Of a stretch of 64,000 bases of DNA, positions 42,166 through 53,527 are shown in pieces. A program made the translations under genes and the position numbers. Position 1 is the stretch's first letter. The number at the start of each line of letters is the position of its first letter. The notes beneath the pieces are model-generated. The model worked only from the letters and a program-made list of their open reading frames with translations, was not told the DNA's origin and ran no database searches. The DNA comes from Neoechinorhynchus agilis (lineage: Eukaryota > Acanthocephala), in assembly GCA_051530055.1 (NCBI GenBank), contig CM121341.1:2418001-2482000 (forward strand), given 5' to 3'.

Positions 42166-44995
42166 AGTAGCGATATTCAATGGTCAGTTGAGTAAGAGGA
42201 TAATGGTCACATCTCTTTCTTGGATGGGACAAAAAGAGGCACAGTCGAAACGTCGATGTACCATAAACCTAACTCAGAGACCCCAGTATGGACCAGTCAT
42301 CAGCGAAGTAGTGATATTCAATGGTCAGTTGAGTAAGAGGATAATGGTCACATCTCTTTCTTGGATGGGACAAAAAGAGGCACAGTCGAAACGTCGATGT
42401 ACCATAAACCTAACTCACCTTGGAGACCCCAGTATGGACCAGTCATCAGCGAAGTAGTGATATTCAATGGTCAGTTGAGTAAGAGGATAATGGTCACATC
42501 TCTTTCTTGGATGGGACAAAAAGAGGCACAGTCGAAACGTCGATGTACCATAAACCTAACTCACCTTGGAGACCCCAGTATGGACCAGTCATCAGCGAAG
42601 TAGTGATATTCAATGGTCAGTTGAGTAAGAGGATAATGGTCACATCTCTTTCTTGGATGGGACAAAAAGAGGCACAGTCGAAACGTCGATGTACCATAAA
42701 CCTAACTCACCTTGGAGACCCCAGTATGGACCAGTCATCAGCGAAGTAGTGATATTCAATGGTCAGTTGAGTAAGAGGATAATGGTCACATCTCTTTCTT
42801 GGATGGGACAAAAAGAGGCACAGTCGAAACGTCGATGTACCATAAACCTAACTCACCTTGGAGACCCCAGTATGGACCAGTCATCAGCGAAGTAGTGATA
42901 TTCAATGGTCAGTTGAGTAAGAGGATAATGGTCACATCTCTTTCTTGGATGGGACAAAAAGAGGCACAGTCGAAACGTCGATGTACCATAAACCTAACTC
43001 ACCTTGGAGACCCCAGTATGGACCAGTCATCAGCGAAGTAGTGATATTCAATGGTCAGTTGAGTAAGAGGATAATGGTCACATCTCTTTCTGATGGGACA
43101 AAAAGAGGCACAGTCGAAACGTCGATGTACCATAAACCTAACTCACCTTGGAGACCCCGTATGGACCAGTCATCAGCGAAGTAGTGATATTCAATGGTCA
43201 GTTGAGTAAGAGGATAATGGTCACATCTCTTTCTTGGATGGGACAAAAAGAGGCACAGTCGAAACGTCGATGTACCATAAACCTAACTCACCTTGGAGAC
43301 CCCAGTATGGACCAGTCATCAGCGAAGTAGTGATATTCAATGGTCAGTTGAGTAAGAGGATAATGGTCACATCTCTTTCTTGGATGGGACAAAAAGAGGC
43401 ACAGTCGAAACGTCGATGTACCATAAACCTAACTCACCTTGGAGACCCCAGTATGGACCAGTCATCAGCGAAGTAGTGATATTCAATGGTCAGTTGAGTA
43501 AGAGGATAATGGTCACATCTCTTTCTTGGATGGGACAAAAAGAGGCACAGTCGAAACGTCGATGTACCATAAACCTAACTCACCTTGGAGACCCCAGTAT
43601 GGACCAGTCATCAGCGAAGTAGTGATATTCAATGGTCAGTTGAGTAAGAGGATAATGGTCACATCTCTTTCTTGGATGGGACAAAAAGAGGCACAGTCGA
43701 AACGTCGATGTACCATAAACCTAACTCACCTTGGAGACCCCAGTATGGACCAGTCATCAGCGAAGTAGTGATATTCAATGGTCAGTTGAGTAAGAGGATA
43801 ATGGTCACATCTCTTTCTTGGATGGGACAAAAAGAGGCACAGTCGAAACGTCGATGTACCATAAACCTAACTCACCTTGGAGACCCCAGTATGGACCAGT
43901 CATCAGCGAAGTAGTGATATTCAATGGTCAGTTGAGTAAGAGGATAATGGTCACATCTCTTTCTTGGATGGGACAAAAAGAGGCACAGTCGAAACGTCGA
44001 TGTACCATAAACCTAACTCACCTTGGAGACCCCAGTATGGACCAGTCATCAGCGAAGTAGTGATATTCAATGGTCAGTTGAGTAAGAGGATAATGGTCAC
44101 ATCTCTTTCTTGGATGGGACAAAAAGAGGCACAGTCGAAACGTCGATGTACCATAAACCTAACTCACCTTGGAGACCCCAGTATGGACCAGTCATCAGCG
44201 AAGTAGTGATATTCAATGGTCAGTTGAGTAAGAGGATAATGGTCACATCTCTTTCTTGGATGGGACAAAAAGAGGCACAGTCGAAACGTCGATGTACCAT
44301 AAACCTAACTCACCTTGGAGACCCCAGTATGGACCAGTCATCAGCGAAGTAGTGATATTCAATGGTCAGTTGAGTAAGAGGATAATGGTCACATCTCTTT
44401 CTTGGATGGGACAAAAAGAGGCACAGTCGAAACGTCGATGTACCATAAACCTAACTCACCTTGGAGACCCCAGTATGGACCAGTCATCAGCGAAGTAGTG
44501 ATATTCAATGGTCAGTTGAGTAAGAGGATAATGGTCACATCTCTTTCTTGGATGGGACAAAAAGAGGCACAGTCGAAACGTCGATGTACCATAAACCTAA
44601 CTCACCTTGGAGACCCCAGTATGGACCAGTCATCAGCGAAGTAGTGATATTCAATGGTCAGTTGAGTAAGAGGATAATGGTCACATCTCTTTCTTGGATG
44701 GGACAAAAAGAGGCACAGTCGAAACGTCGATGTACCATAAACCTAACTCACCTTGGAGACCCCAGTATGGACCAGTCATCAGCGAAGTAGTGATATTCAA
44801 TGGTCAGTTGAGTAAGAGGATAATGGTCACATCTCTTTCTTGGATGGGACAAAAAGAGGCACAGTCGAAACGTCGATGTACCATAAACCTAACTCACCTT
44901 GGAGACCCCAGTATGGACCAGTCATCAGCGAAGTAGTGATATTCAATGGTCAGTTGAGTAAGAGGATAATGGTCACATCTCTTTCTTGGATGGGG
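42166..44995 (+). repeat. 146-bp satellite derived from PLE coding sequence, ~19.4 copies
   Basis: Units AGTAGTGATATTCAATGGTC... repeat every 146 bp at 42306, 42452, 42598 and so on to 44932, after a first unit of 140 bp. Copies are almost identical; the unit starting at 43036 has small deletions. In one frame each unit reads FLDGTKRGTVETSMYHKPNS, which corresponds to the FLD...T..YRK segment that follows the catalytic core in Penelope RTs. The unit length is not a multiple of three, so no repeated protein is possible. The identical 80-codon frames are by-products. Confidence 0.93.
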
Positions 44996-45870
44996 CTAAA
45001 AATTTACAAACTTTAAAAACGATCCTTTGTGAGATTTTGCTCGGCTAAAGGCTTTTTAATAAAAGCTCTTTGTTCTCCAAACTCATTTTTGTACTTATTG
45101 TCGTCTTTTTTTTAATGGAAAAATGCGGTGATTGCCAATTAATTTGCACGAAAAAATAATTGAAACGGATAAATAACACGGTATACAAAGTCGATTAAAT
45201 TATTTTTGATTTGTGTATTGCTCGCTTAGAAATTGTGGTCGGAGTGAATTTAATTCGAGTTTGGCGATGTTTTTCACTTCCGAAAATTCTTGACAAAACC
45301 AAAACGGCGAATGCTTATAGTCCAATTTTTACTTTGGCTTAATTTGTAGATAGAACTGAAGAGGTAAGCAAAAAGCTTACGAAATATTTTAAAGTGGGGG
45401 AAATAGGTCGTCAAACTCGACCGAACATTCAATATTCAATGCGATCATCTCGTTTCAAATAAAAATCACAAAAATGGTCGTAATTCTCACTGAGAAAAAC
45501 AGCTTAACTTTCTTATATTGAAAAATTTTAACAACAAGATTGTATGCCTCTTCGAAAAATCGCAAGTTTAAACTTCAGTTTGAAAAGTATTCTGAACTCG
45601 AATGAGATCGCCAATAAATATGGTTGTTCAGCGGCGATCATTGACGAAAAACCGCGTTTAATAACACAACGATATCTTAGAGAAACCTCGTTCATTTAAT
45701 GGACCGTAACGCTTAGTATCGAAATTTAGTGATGAAATATTGATGGAAATCGTTATAGATCCTCTAATACTCGAGATTATATTATCGAAAAGTATTGAGC
45801 GTTCTTCCTTAACACTCATTGAGTATTCAAGCACCGATCTACTATTAATCTCATATTCAAAAGTCATTAA
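44996..45870. other. intergenic upstream of RAD1
   Basis: AT-rich. It contains the hammerhead-like motif at 45356-45384. The minus frame 45658-45888 overlaps the RAD1 start and is not supported. Confidence 0.4.
45356..45384 (+). other. hammerhead-like core with 6-bp stem
   Basis: CTGAAGA, one base (G), stem GTAAGC-AAAAA-GCTTAC, GAAA, TATTTT. Compared with 23065-23092 the stem differs at several positions on both sides while staying paired. Confidence 0.5.
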
Positions 45871-46820
45871 ATGAGTGCCACCGCGCAATGTATAAGTAGT
45901 TTTAGAATAACATTGCCATTTATTCGAGATCTAAGAACGCTTTTGGGATCAATTAATTTAAAGGATTTCGTTACATTCACTATAACTCCTTCAGGTTTCC
46001 GAATAACTGCAGAGGAAGGGGGAGTAGTCCAAGCCAGTGGATTCTATAGATCAGAACTATGTGATTCGTTCGAAATCGGGATGTCCTGTGGCATTATTTC
46101 AACTACAAGTCCTTCTAACTTGAGCTTTATTGTAAACATCGCGCATTTACAAGAATGTCTTCATGCCATGAGCTGCAGTGACGACTCGGTTGGATTAGTA
46201 GGCGATTTCGGTGCCCCGGCGTGTTTATCGTTCGACGCTAATGAAGCCAGAACATTCAATATGGAAATCAAAGATGGCCAAATCGATTTAAAGTGGTTTA
46301 GTCTGTGATTATTTAAGATTTCGCTAGAAGTTACAGCTTAACCTTAAAATGTTCGATTGGCACTCTAATGTCGGACGACGTTGTTGACTTTTCGTTCAAA
46401 AGTTTCACTATACATGCGAAACTAATGATGAACGTGAATGTTATTAAGGATATTATCCAGGATTTGGATCAAAGTTCTGAGTGTTTCTCAATCAAAATCA
46501 CCACAGAGCCGTCGGATCGAATACAATTTGAAAGTGTTAGTTCATTGTCAAATCAAGGGACAGACATTGTGTCAAACAGCGAAACTAGCGAAATGGACGA
46601 GCTGAAGTTGGTGGAGGCCCTTGAGTGCAATGGTCATCAAAAGTTTCGATACAATTTCAGTACACTGAAACGGTGTGTTAAAGCACTCGGAGCATCAAGT
46701 AATGTTTCTCTTAGAATTGATCATAGAGGCGTCTTATGTTTACATCTACTAATTCCACTTTCTTCGCAGAGAATCACATTCGTGGAATTCATTATTCCTC
46801 CGCTTTTTGAACCTTCATGA
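45871..46820 (+). CDS. RAD1: checkpoint clamp protein RAD1
   Basis: RAD1 is one of the three subunits of the 9-1-1 DNA-damage clamp, a PCNA-like ring loaded by RAD17-RFC. The proposed coding sequence is join(45871..46292, 46337..46820), about 301 aa (human 282), with a 44-bp GT/AG intron; an alternative donor 3 bp downstream is possible. The N-terminal half contains ITLPFIRDLRTLLGSINLKD, FRITAEEGGVVQASGFYRSE and FIVNIAHLQECLHAM. The C-terminal half contains SFTIHAKLMMNVNVIKDIIQ, the family-typical YNFSTLKRCVKALG and VSLRIDHRGVLCLHLL, and FVEFIIPP near the end. Similarity is moderate but ordered along the whole protein. A possible AATAAA-type signal lies at about 46845. Confidence 0.83.
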
Positions 46821-47895
46821 CCATTGTTGTGCAATACATTTAAAATAAAAGAATATAAGAAGTAATCTTCAAGAACAAAGAAGCTATTTAGTCACAAAAA
46901 ATATTTGTCACACGAAAAGTTGCCCCATTTGAGTATGATGATAATGCATAAAGTTTGAATTTATCTCTAATGTGACAAACTCGATTTTTTACACATGAAA
47001 ACAAAATCCAACGAATATCTGCTCGCTTCTTGTTTTGTTCGTAAATCAGGTAAAGTACTGCTTTTTTAATATAATTCGTCTGAAATGAATCCAAATACCG
47101 CCTTGGCTCCTCTTTGATCGCCTGCTTTCTCTTCGCACGCCACTCTTCTTTTGTTATTTTGGCTAAACAATTTTTTAGCTGATTAATATCGAAAACTGTT
47201 CAATGATCGCTCTTATTATGGTGCCTATCGACATGAGAGACGTTGTTTTCGAGTTTTAGGTTCTTACTTGCACAATTTGAAAGATTTCTAGTGAGAAATT
47301 TGGTTTTTATTGATACTGGACGGTTCCAAGTTTGCGTTGTTTAGTAGCGCAATTTATAGAGCATTCCCAAACGTTGCCAATTCAATCGTTGCAATTTCTT
47401 GAGCACTAAACAACCACTTTAGTTTCCTTTGACAGTCTTATGAATTCCGCCCTTTTTATGTGCTTTGTTTAAGGTGAATCGCGCAATGAGGAACATTTTA
47501 ATGCACCGTTTCAACTGAAATTGTAAAAAACTAATTTGACCAGATATTTTCTATTTTAACTCTTGCACTTTTGTCTCTTTGATTAGAAAAGTCGAGACAA
47601 ATGAGCATCTTTGTGGCAAAAATAAGAAATTCTAAGGAAATACGCGCAATTTGTGAGTAAAATTAAATAGTATAATTTGAAATGACCTCAATGAATTGTC
47701 TAAATAAAGACCAAGCGCCGTCATAATTTTAAATTTTTGATTATTATTTTAACATGGGAACAACGAAACATCTTTATTTTACAACCTAAGTTAAAAATTA
47801 CGTATGGTCTAAATTTAAAGTTGGTTCTAAGAAACAAGAGATTTGTGCTGACCAATATATAACACATTTATTGAAAATACAAATAAAGGTTTAGG
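46821..47895. other. intergenic region, no gene recognised
   Basis: AT-rich, with no convincing open frame or repeat. Confidence 0.4.
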
Positions 47896-48434
47896 AGGAC
47901 ACATGTACCTTTGGGTCCTCATCCGTTATTATGGGAATATGCAGTCGAGGGATATCCGTTCGGGAGGTAATATCCCGTCGGAGGGGTATCTATTCGGGTA
48001 AGAACTATCCAGTCAGGGACGGTTCGTTCAGGTGAGAATGTGTCCTTTCGATTGAGAATATTCGGTTGTGTTGGAAGGTCCGTTCTGATGGGAATTGGTG
48101 TCTATTGCTTGCTGGAGCTCTTGTAGGGTTGGTCTTTCCTCAGAATCATTTCAGGTTGTGATATCCGAGAAGATTGGGCAGCATGGAAAAAGGAACGTAG
48201 ATATAGTGAGGTGCGCGGTTGAGGGAGGATGAAACGAATTAAGATTACGAGTATTGTGCTCGTGTGAAAAGGGAGCGATATGTGGAAGAAATTGTGGTTG
48301 TAGGGTTGAGAGGCGTTTTGATTGTTTTATGGAAATAGCATCAAGGCATTCGGTGAGAGGGGGAAAGTAAGTTATGCAAATTTTAGATGCTCTTTTGTGA
48401 AGAAATTCAAGACAAAGAAATACGTATGAAAACT
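47896..48434 (-). mobile_element. possible LINE tail, minus strand
   Basis: The frame 48438-48151 reads LEFLHKRASKICITYFPPLT then HIAPFSHEHNTRNLNSFHPP, resembling the end of CR1/Jockey-like LINE polymerases (compare ISPFTHTYNIR at 39560). Further minus-strand fragments with coding-like composition continue to about 47900, including SEERPTLQELQQAIDTNS. It lies directly at the 3' end of the RGS gene. The assignment is weak for the part left of 48150. Confidence 0.45.
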
Positions 48435-49442
48435 TCAATCTTCACTCCTCTTAAAGCCAAAGTAATGCTCTGCAATATAGTCGTAAATGTCCTCAAAAGA
48501 CGTTAGGTGCGCAGGCATCTTATCCCCAGCAGTTAAATCATCATCGTCGTCATCATCATCATCGTCGTCATCATCATCATCGTCATCAACCGTATCTTCA
48601 TAGTTCAATCTTGCTTGTTTAGCACTTGGTTTATTTTGTGTCCACTTTGTATTGAAGGATACATGCTTTTGTTTTCGATTCCGGTTGTCATTTCCATAAA
48701 GTTTAGCGGTGGATTTATGTTTTGAAGCCTGATTAGCAGCTACCGATACACTTTTCGAATGAGGCAGAACAGATTTATGAACACCACTCATTGTTCGCTT
48801 GGAGGCCGAAGAAAAACGACGATCATCGTATCGCTTCTCGTTAGCTACTTTCGGTCCACATTTCATCTTCTCCTGCGATTGAATGAGTATCGATAGTCGT
48901 CCTTTGGAAGCCAAATAGTTCTTAAAATGCTTATCAATCACATAGGAAAGTTCTTGAGCGGCAGGCTCAAACATTTCACGATAACCAATCTTCTTTACGG
49001 CTATATTCTTGTTAATATTCTTCAAAGTTTCCATACTAACGTAATTGTCGACGTCAACGGTTGTATCGGTCTTCATATATTTCCAAACGAATAATCGGTG
49101 CATCGATTTCACGGATTTTCGTATAGACTCGTCATCTTCCGGTATAGTTTTTATCGCCTGACAGGCAAGATAGAAATCCAAGGCAACCCGTGAACCAATC
49201 TCATTGTGAAAATATTCTCCAAACGCTTCCATTTCCATCGAAGGAATGACAAACATTTTGTCATCTTTTATAGACAACAGGCTATCAGAAGCCGGTTTTC
49301 GATTTATAAATTTAGACACATCAGAAGATTTAGCCGCAGTGCCCACACGAACCTCTTCATCATCGGCTTTAGCTTGGTTCCTCGAGTTTATGTGTGACTT
49401 TGGAGTCCTCGACGAGTTCCAATAAACGCTGAACGAACGCAT
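48435..49442 (-). CDS. axin-like RGS-domain protein, no DIX domain
   Basis: Single open exon of 335 aa from ATG at 49442. Residues ~66-186 resemble an RGS domain of the axin type: EAFGEYFHNEIGSRVALDFY, LACQAIKTI, MHRLFVWKYMK and MFEPAAQELSYVIDKHFKNY then LASKGRLS. In axins this domain binds APC in the beta-catenin destruction complex. The rest is Ser/Lys/Asn-rich, with a run of 17 Asp (~296-312) encoded by mixed GAT/GAC codons, and an ending FEDIYDYIAEHYFGFKRSED. I see no GSK3- or beta-catenin-binding motif and no C-terminal DIX domain. The gene may be a divergent axin, an axin split over distant exons, or another RGS protein. Confidence 0.65.
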   Translation of the reverse strand: MRSFSVYWNSSRTPKSHINSRNQAKADDEEVRVGTAAKSSDVSKFINRKPASDSLLSIKDDKMFVIPSMEMEAFGEYFHNEIGSRVALDFYLACQAIKTIPEDDESIRKSVKSMHRLFVWKYMKTDTTVDVDNYVSMETLKNINKNIAVKKIGYREMFEPAAQELSYVIDKHFKNYLASKGRLSILIQSQEKMKCGPKVANEKRYDDRRFSSASKRTMSGVHKSVLPHSKSVSVAANQASKHKSTAKLYGNDNRNRKQKHVSFNTKWTQNKPSAKQARLNYEDTVDDDDDDDDDDDDDDDDDLTAGDKMPAHLTSFEDIYDYIAEHYFGFKRSED

Positions 49443-49894
49443 CGGTCCTGACTATCGGCATCTTCTATGCAATAGGAACGAACTGAGTCTATGATCGATC
49501 CATTTTCTTCATTTTGTAAGCAAGGCAAATGCTTATTGTTGCTCATTGACGTTTATCTCAAAATCCTCAGGAATGAGATACCGAAATAACTTTTCTCACG
49601 AACACACGAAAAACCAATAAGTAAACATGATGATCCGGCGTGAAACCACCACAATGGACGCCTACGTGTAACTGCGAAAAGTGGCAGTGAACCGAACAAC
49701 AAAGTACAAGCGAATGACCGTGGGAGAGGGAAGGCGGACGAGGCGCGGACTAAATATCTTCCGATAAGAGAGAAGCTTTTGTTTATTCCGCTTTACATAG
49801 GACAGAGATTCTAGGTTTACGCGACCACTAAACAAGCGCCATCAAACAAAGAACCTCGGACGATCGATAGAGACAATCTTTAGCGAAACGCAAG
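49443..49894. other. intergenic, likely promoter side of the RGS gene
   Basis: No repeat was recognised before the module copy at 49895. It should hold the upstream region of the minus-strand RGS gene. Confidence 0.4.
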
Positions 49895-50119
49895 GAACTC
49901 TTGATGAGGTCCAATTAGAGGTATGGAGCGCTCGGCAGCTCGGCACTCTCTCTGCTCAAGGATCTCTCGAAGAAATTGAGAGGGGCAACCGGAGACTCAA
50001 GAGCAGGCTTATTTCTTCGACAAAATATCTCGCTGGCAGTACAACGGGGCAATGCTGCCAGCGTGATGGCGACGGTCGAGGAAGGACAAAAGCTGGAATT
50101 TGGTGGGAGGTGGTGAATG
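49895..50119 (+). mobile_element. retroelement C-terminal nuclease-like module, copy E
   Basis: One frame reads GALGSSALSLLKDLSKKLRG, then ATGDSRAGLFLRQNISLAVQ, then RGNAASVMATVEEGQ and ends GGRW before a stop, exactly as copy A ends (GAFLRQNIGLAIQRGNAGSV ... LLRGRW). It lies 65 bp upstream of the next LINE start, in the same orientation. Confidence 0.65.
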
Positions 50120-50183
50120 TAAAGAAAAGTAACTTCATTATATAAAAAAAATAGAGTTTATTAAAAAAAAATTAGAGGTTAAG

Positions 50184-51502
50184 TTGAGGTACATGTCAAC
50201 TAACGTTCAGGCGTTAGCGGAGGGTGGCATTCGGCCACCAAATACACTGAAGATACCCGTATCTTCTGCAACAAGAGAGTTGTTGCTCTCTGAACTAAAC
50301 AATCCAACCAGCTCGTCCGAGGAACTCGTCTTCTTGGAGGCACTTTCGAAGAAAAAATCCAACGTTATATCTTTAAAAGCTAATCCCGTTCTATCACGAG
50401 AAGAACTATTTAAACGATTCCTGTCCCGGTGGCTCTAAACGCTCAATGATGACATCATAAGAATCACCTCTACTACATATTTCGCCGGCCAATTAAAAAT
50501 ATACTTTAATGGCAGTCTTCACCTCAGCAACTTTCACAAATTCATCGAAACGAATTGCGACACGTCTAGCGTCCAAATTACAAACGCAAGCTACTATTCA
50601 ACCTTCCTAGTGAATGGATTTTCTCGCGATATCGATGCTGCAGACAAAAAATCCTTCGAGAACAAGTTTGGTTGTGAGACTCTATTCTTAAGCTTATTCC
50701 TAGGGCGGTAGTAAAAGCTCCGGTTGATCGGAGAGATGCGCTAATAAGTGAGAGATGCTGCTTCCAGGGAATGGAAATCAATTTTTCCATGAACGAGATA
50801 TCGAGACTGGACGACTTCACGTTCCCACGTTGCAGCATCTGCCAATCCTGGGGACATTGGTCACAAAGATGCCCTACAAAAAAGTCCGTTTGCGCATTTT
50901 GCGCGTGCAACCACCATTCATCAGCTTGTCCGAAGGATACAAAATGTTGCGCCAACTGTAAGAAGACAGAACATTGCGCCTTTTCGAAATCCTGTCCGGT
51001 TTTCAAGCAATATCTCAATTGGGCTCAAACGAAACCGTCCGCAAACAACAATGCTAACATCGTACGTCAGGCACCAAATAAGCAAGTAGTCCATGAATCT
51101 GCCCCTCCGTCATCGAACGAATGGCGCTCTGAGCGAATGTCACCCAACCAAGATTCTATCGATGGAAAACTTCGCCAATTTTCGGATAGGATCATGCAGA
51201 TGGTAGATCTCCGGATAAATATGGCTATACAAGGACTCGAGAAAAGATTGGCCTCTCATCTGGACGCACTAATGGCGACTATATCCTCACGACTGGACAA
51301 CATGTTTCCTCATGGATCTATCGACAGCCCGATTTCCTGCAAACGTATCCGTAAAGCGTCTCCCGTCAATCCGAACTTGCCCAACTCAGACGTTGAGATG
51401 TCCGAGAACGAACTCTTCATTCGGGATATTATCCAAGAACAATCTCAGGTTTGTGCCGCGGGAGGTCACAAACTTATTCAAGAGTGCGCAGCACGGAGTT
51501 AA
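50184..51502 (+). mobile_element. LINE ORF1 remnant with three zinc knuckles
   Basis: An open start (ATG at about 50193, 50184-50438) is followed by broken coding-like sequence and then a frame 50771-51502. The latter holds CSICQSWGHWSQRC (CX2CX4HX4C), CAFCACNHHSSAC and CCANCKKTEHCAFSKSC, the triple knuckle typical of ORF1 in I/Jockey/R1-type LINEs, which binds the element's RNA. A Gln/Asn-rich and then helical tail follows. The frame contains breaks upstream of the knuckles, so the copy is dead. Confidence 0.75.
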
Positions 51503-52209
51503 GGATCGTGCAGTGGAACTCTGGTGGACGGCTAAGTATCCATAGACTGCTCTCAGAGGTCTTGAGGTGCAGCACCATCTTTATTCAGGAGTCCAAGTCT
51601 GTCTATAATGTTCATGACCTACCTCAATGTCTCAGCTCACTGACCGAACAATTTGTCATATTTTGTACCCCTCCTCATTCGCCGAATTCCCAAGGTCTAC
51701 TGTCTTTTTTCCGGCCTTCTCTCGGTCCCACACAGATTACATCGTATTCCTCCGATGATCTGTCCTATTCAATTTTTTCAGTTTGTTTTAATGGCTCTAA
51801 ACTTTTATTAGCAAATATCTATGTCCGGCCTCATAAGATACATCTCCCTTGTAATAAGTCCATACTGAAGAACATCTTAGGGTCCGGTATTGACTATTGT
51901 TTTGGCGATTTCAATGATCCTTCGCATAGATGGATCAATTCTATTATTCGTTCTGGAAAGTCCCACAACATTATTATGCCCGATTATCCTACTTTTACTG
52001 ACGGATCTTCATCCTCTTACTTGGATCTATGCATATACCGCAAAACTGGTTTTTACAAACCTATTTTAACTTCTCAATCTTCTCCCTTTCGGGTCGCTGG
52101 ACACGACTTGTTAGTTTGGGAGCTCGACAAGAACGTTCTTTTATCGCGAAAGTTCAAATTGGGATGGTTGAATGTCAGTCTCTTCAATGCTGTTACCCGA
52201 CATTCGTGA
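51451..52209 (+). mobile_element. LINE ORF2 start: AP-endonuclease-type domain
   Basis: The frame reads LRIVQWNSGG (catalytic Asn region), IFIQESKSV (Gln-Glu metal site), LLANIYVRP, YCFGDFNDPSHRW (Gly-Asp-Phe-Asn), SSSYLDLCIY and VAGHDLLVWEL (catalytic His). These are the ordered blocks of the endonuclease-exonuclease-phosphatase domain of non-LTR retrotransposons, which nicks target DNA. It overlaps the end of ORF1 by 52 bp in another frame, as is common in LINEs. No reverse transcriptase follows: the sequence changes character at about 52210. Confidence 0.85.
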
Positions 52210-52312
52210 TTCTCCAAATCCTACAGCTTAAATGAATCACAAGACCGGTCAGAGTAAGAGGAATTTTCAATCGATGCTGCTAGCACGTTACCCTTAACTC
52301 TGTAACGATGAG

Positions 52313-52970
52313 GTGCCTCCTAGTGTCTTAGAAAGTGTACGTAATAGTCGAGTTGGAGCACACATCGTTAAGGCGACGCCTACAGCAGAGACCACTGCTG
52401 CGCACGAGCCGACCGTATCCTCAAATCGACAACCGAAAGTTCGTTTCGCTGAATGTGTAGATGTTTGTGTGTCCGACACAGAAATTGTCGCTGTTGAGAA
52501 GGCGATTTCCGAATCATATCAGACTTCTATCGCCGAGTGTGCGACTTCACAGGCCGAGTTGCCACCATCTCCCGGAGATCCTAAAAACTGGTGCATTCTC
52601 GGACTGTGTCCATTTGCTACCACTGACCAAAGAACTTTAATTGAATCGATCTTGGCAATAATCTCTAGGTATCCAAAGAAAATCTATGATGTTTACAGTC
52701 TTGTAAGAAAGTAGGTTTTGAGATTTCATCTCCAGCGTTTGGCTCCCCTCAATCGTATTCCGACTTCTTTGGGAGAGTTGCTTCACGATGTTCGCCGACC
52801 TTAGAGACTCTAAACCACTATCTGCTTTCAGCTACTGATTACTATGACTTGTATGGAATGCTTTCTACAAAAACATGTCGTAATTGCAAATGTAGTATCA
52901 TTCCACAAGATGTGACGGAAACGGCCGTTTACACTTGGCCGCATTATCTTCGGATCTTCCTACATTTCTC
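52313..52970 (+). other. coding-like stretch of unknown origin
   Basis: Coding-like composition on the plus strand, open from 52313 to 52714. No LINE reverse-transcriptase blocks are seen. It may belong to the viral fossil or to another element; I do not recognise it. Confidence 0.35.
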
Positions 52971-53032
52971 TTCAAACGATGAGCTGTCCTCGAGAGACCT
53001 TTAGCGGCGTCACGGAAGGAAGACGAAGTTTC

Positions 53033-53315
<283 letters not shown>

Positions 53316-53527
53316 GGAGGAGGAGGAGGAGGTCCGCGTGTCACGACGCTGCGCTGGGCCTGATGTCGAGCAACCGAGTTGAACCTCGGTATGATGACTG
53401 CGTGTTGCTGGCAACTGGACCTGGTTAGGACGCTGACCAGGTCGGTCTCGTCGGGGTCACCAATTTAGCGGCGCCACGTGGTACGGACGAAGTATTATTA
53501 TATTATTATTATATCTACATTGGTCAA

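Noticed and set aside
42361-44936. A series of identical 80-codon open frames every 146 bp
   Set aside because: They are by-products of the satellite. The 146-bp unit is not a multiple of three, and each frame crosses a unit border and stops.
42166-44995. CRISPR-like regular array
   Set aside because: Units are directly adjacent with no unique spacers, in a eukaryotic setting, and match PLE coding sequence.
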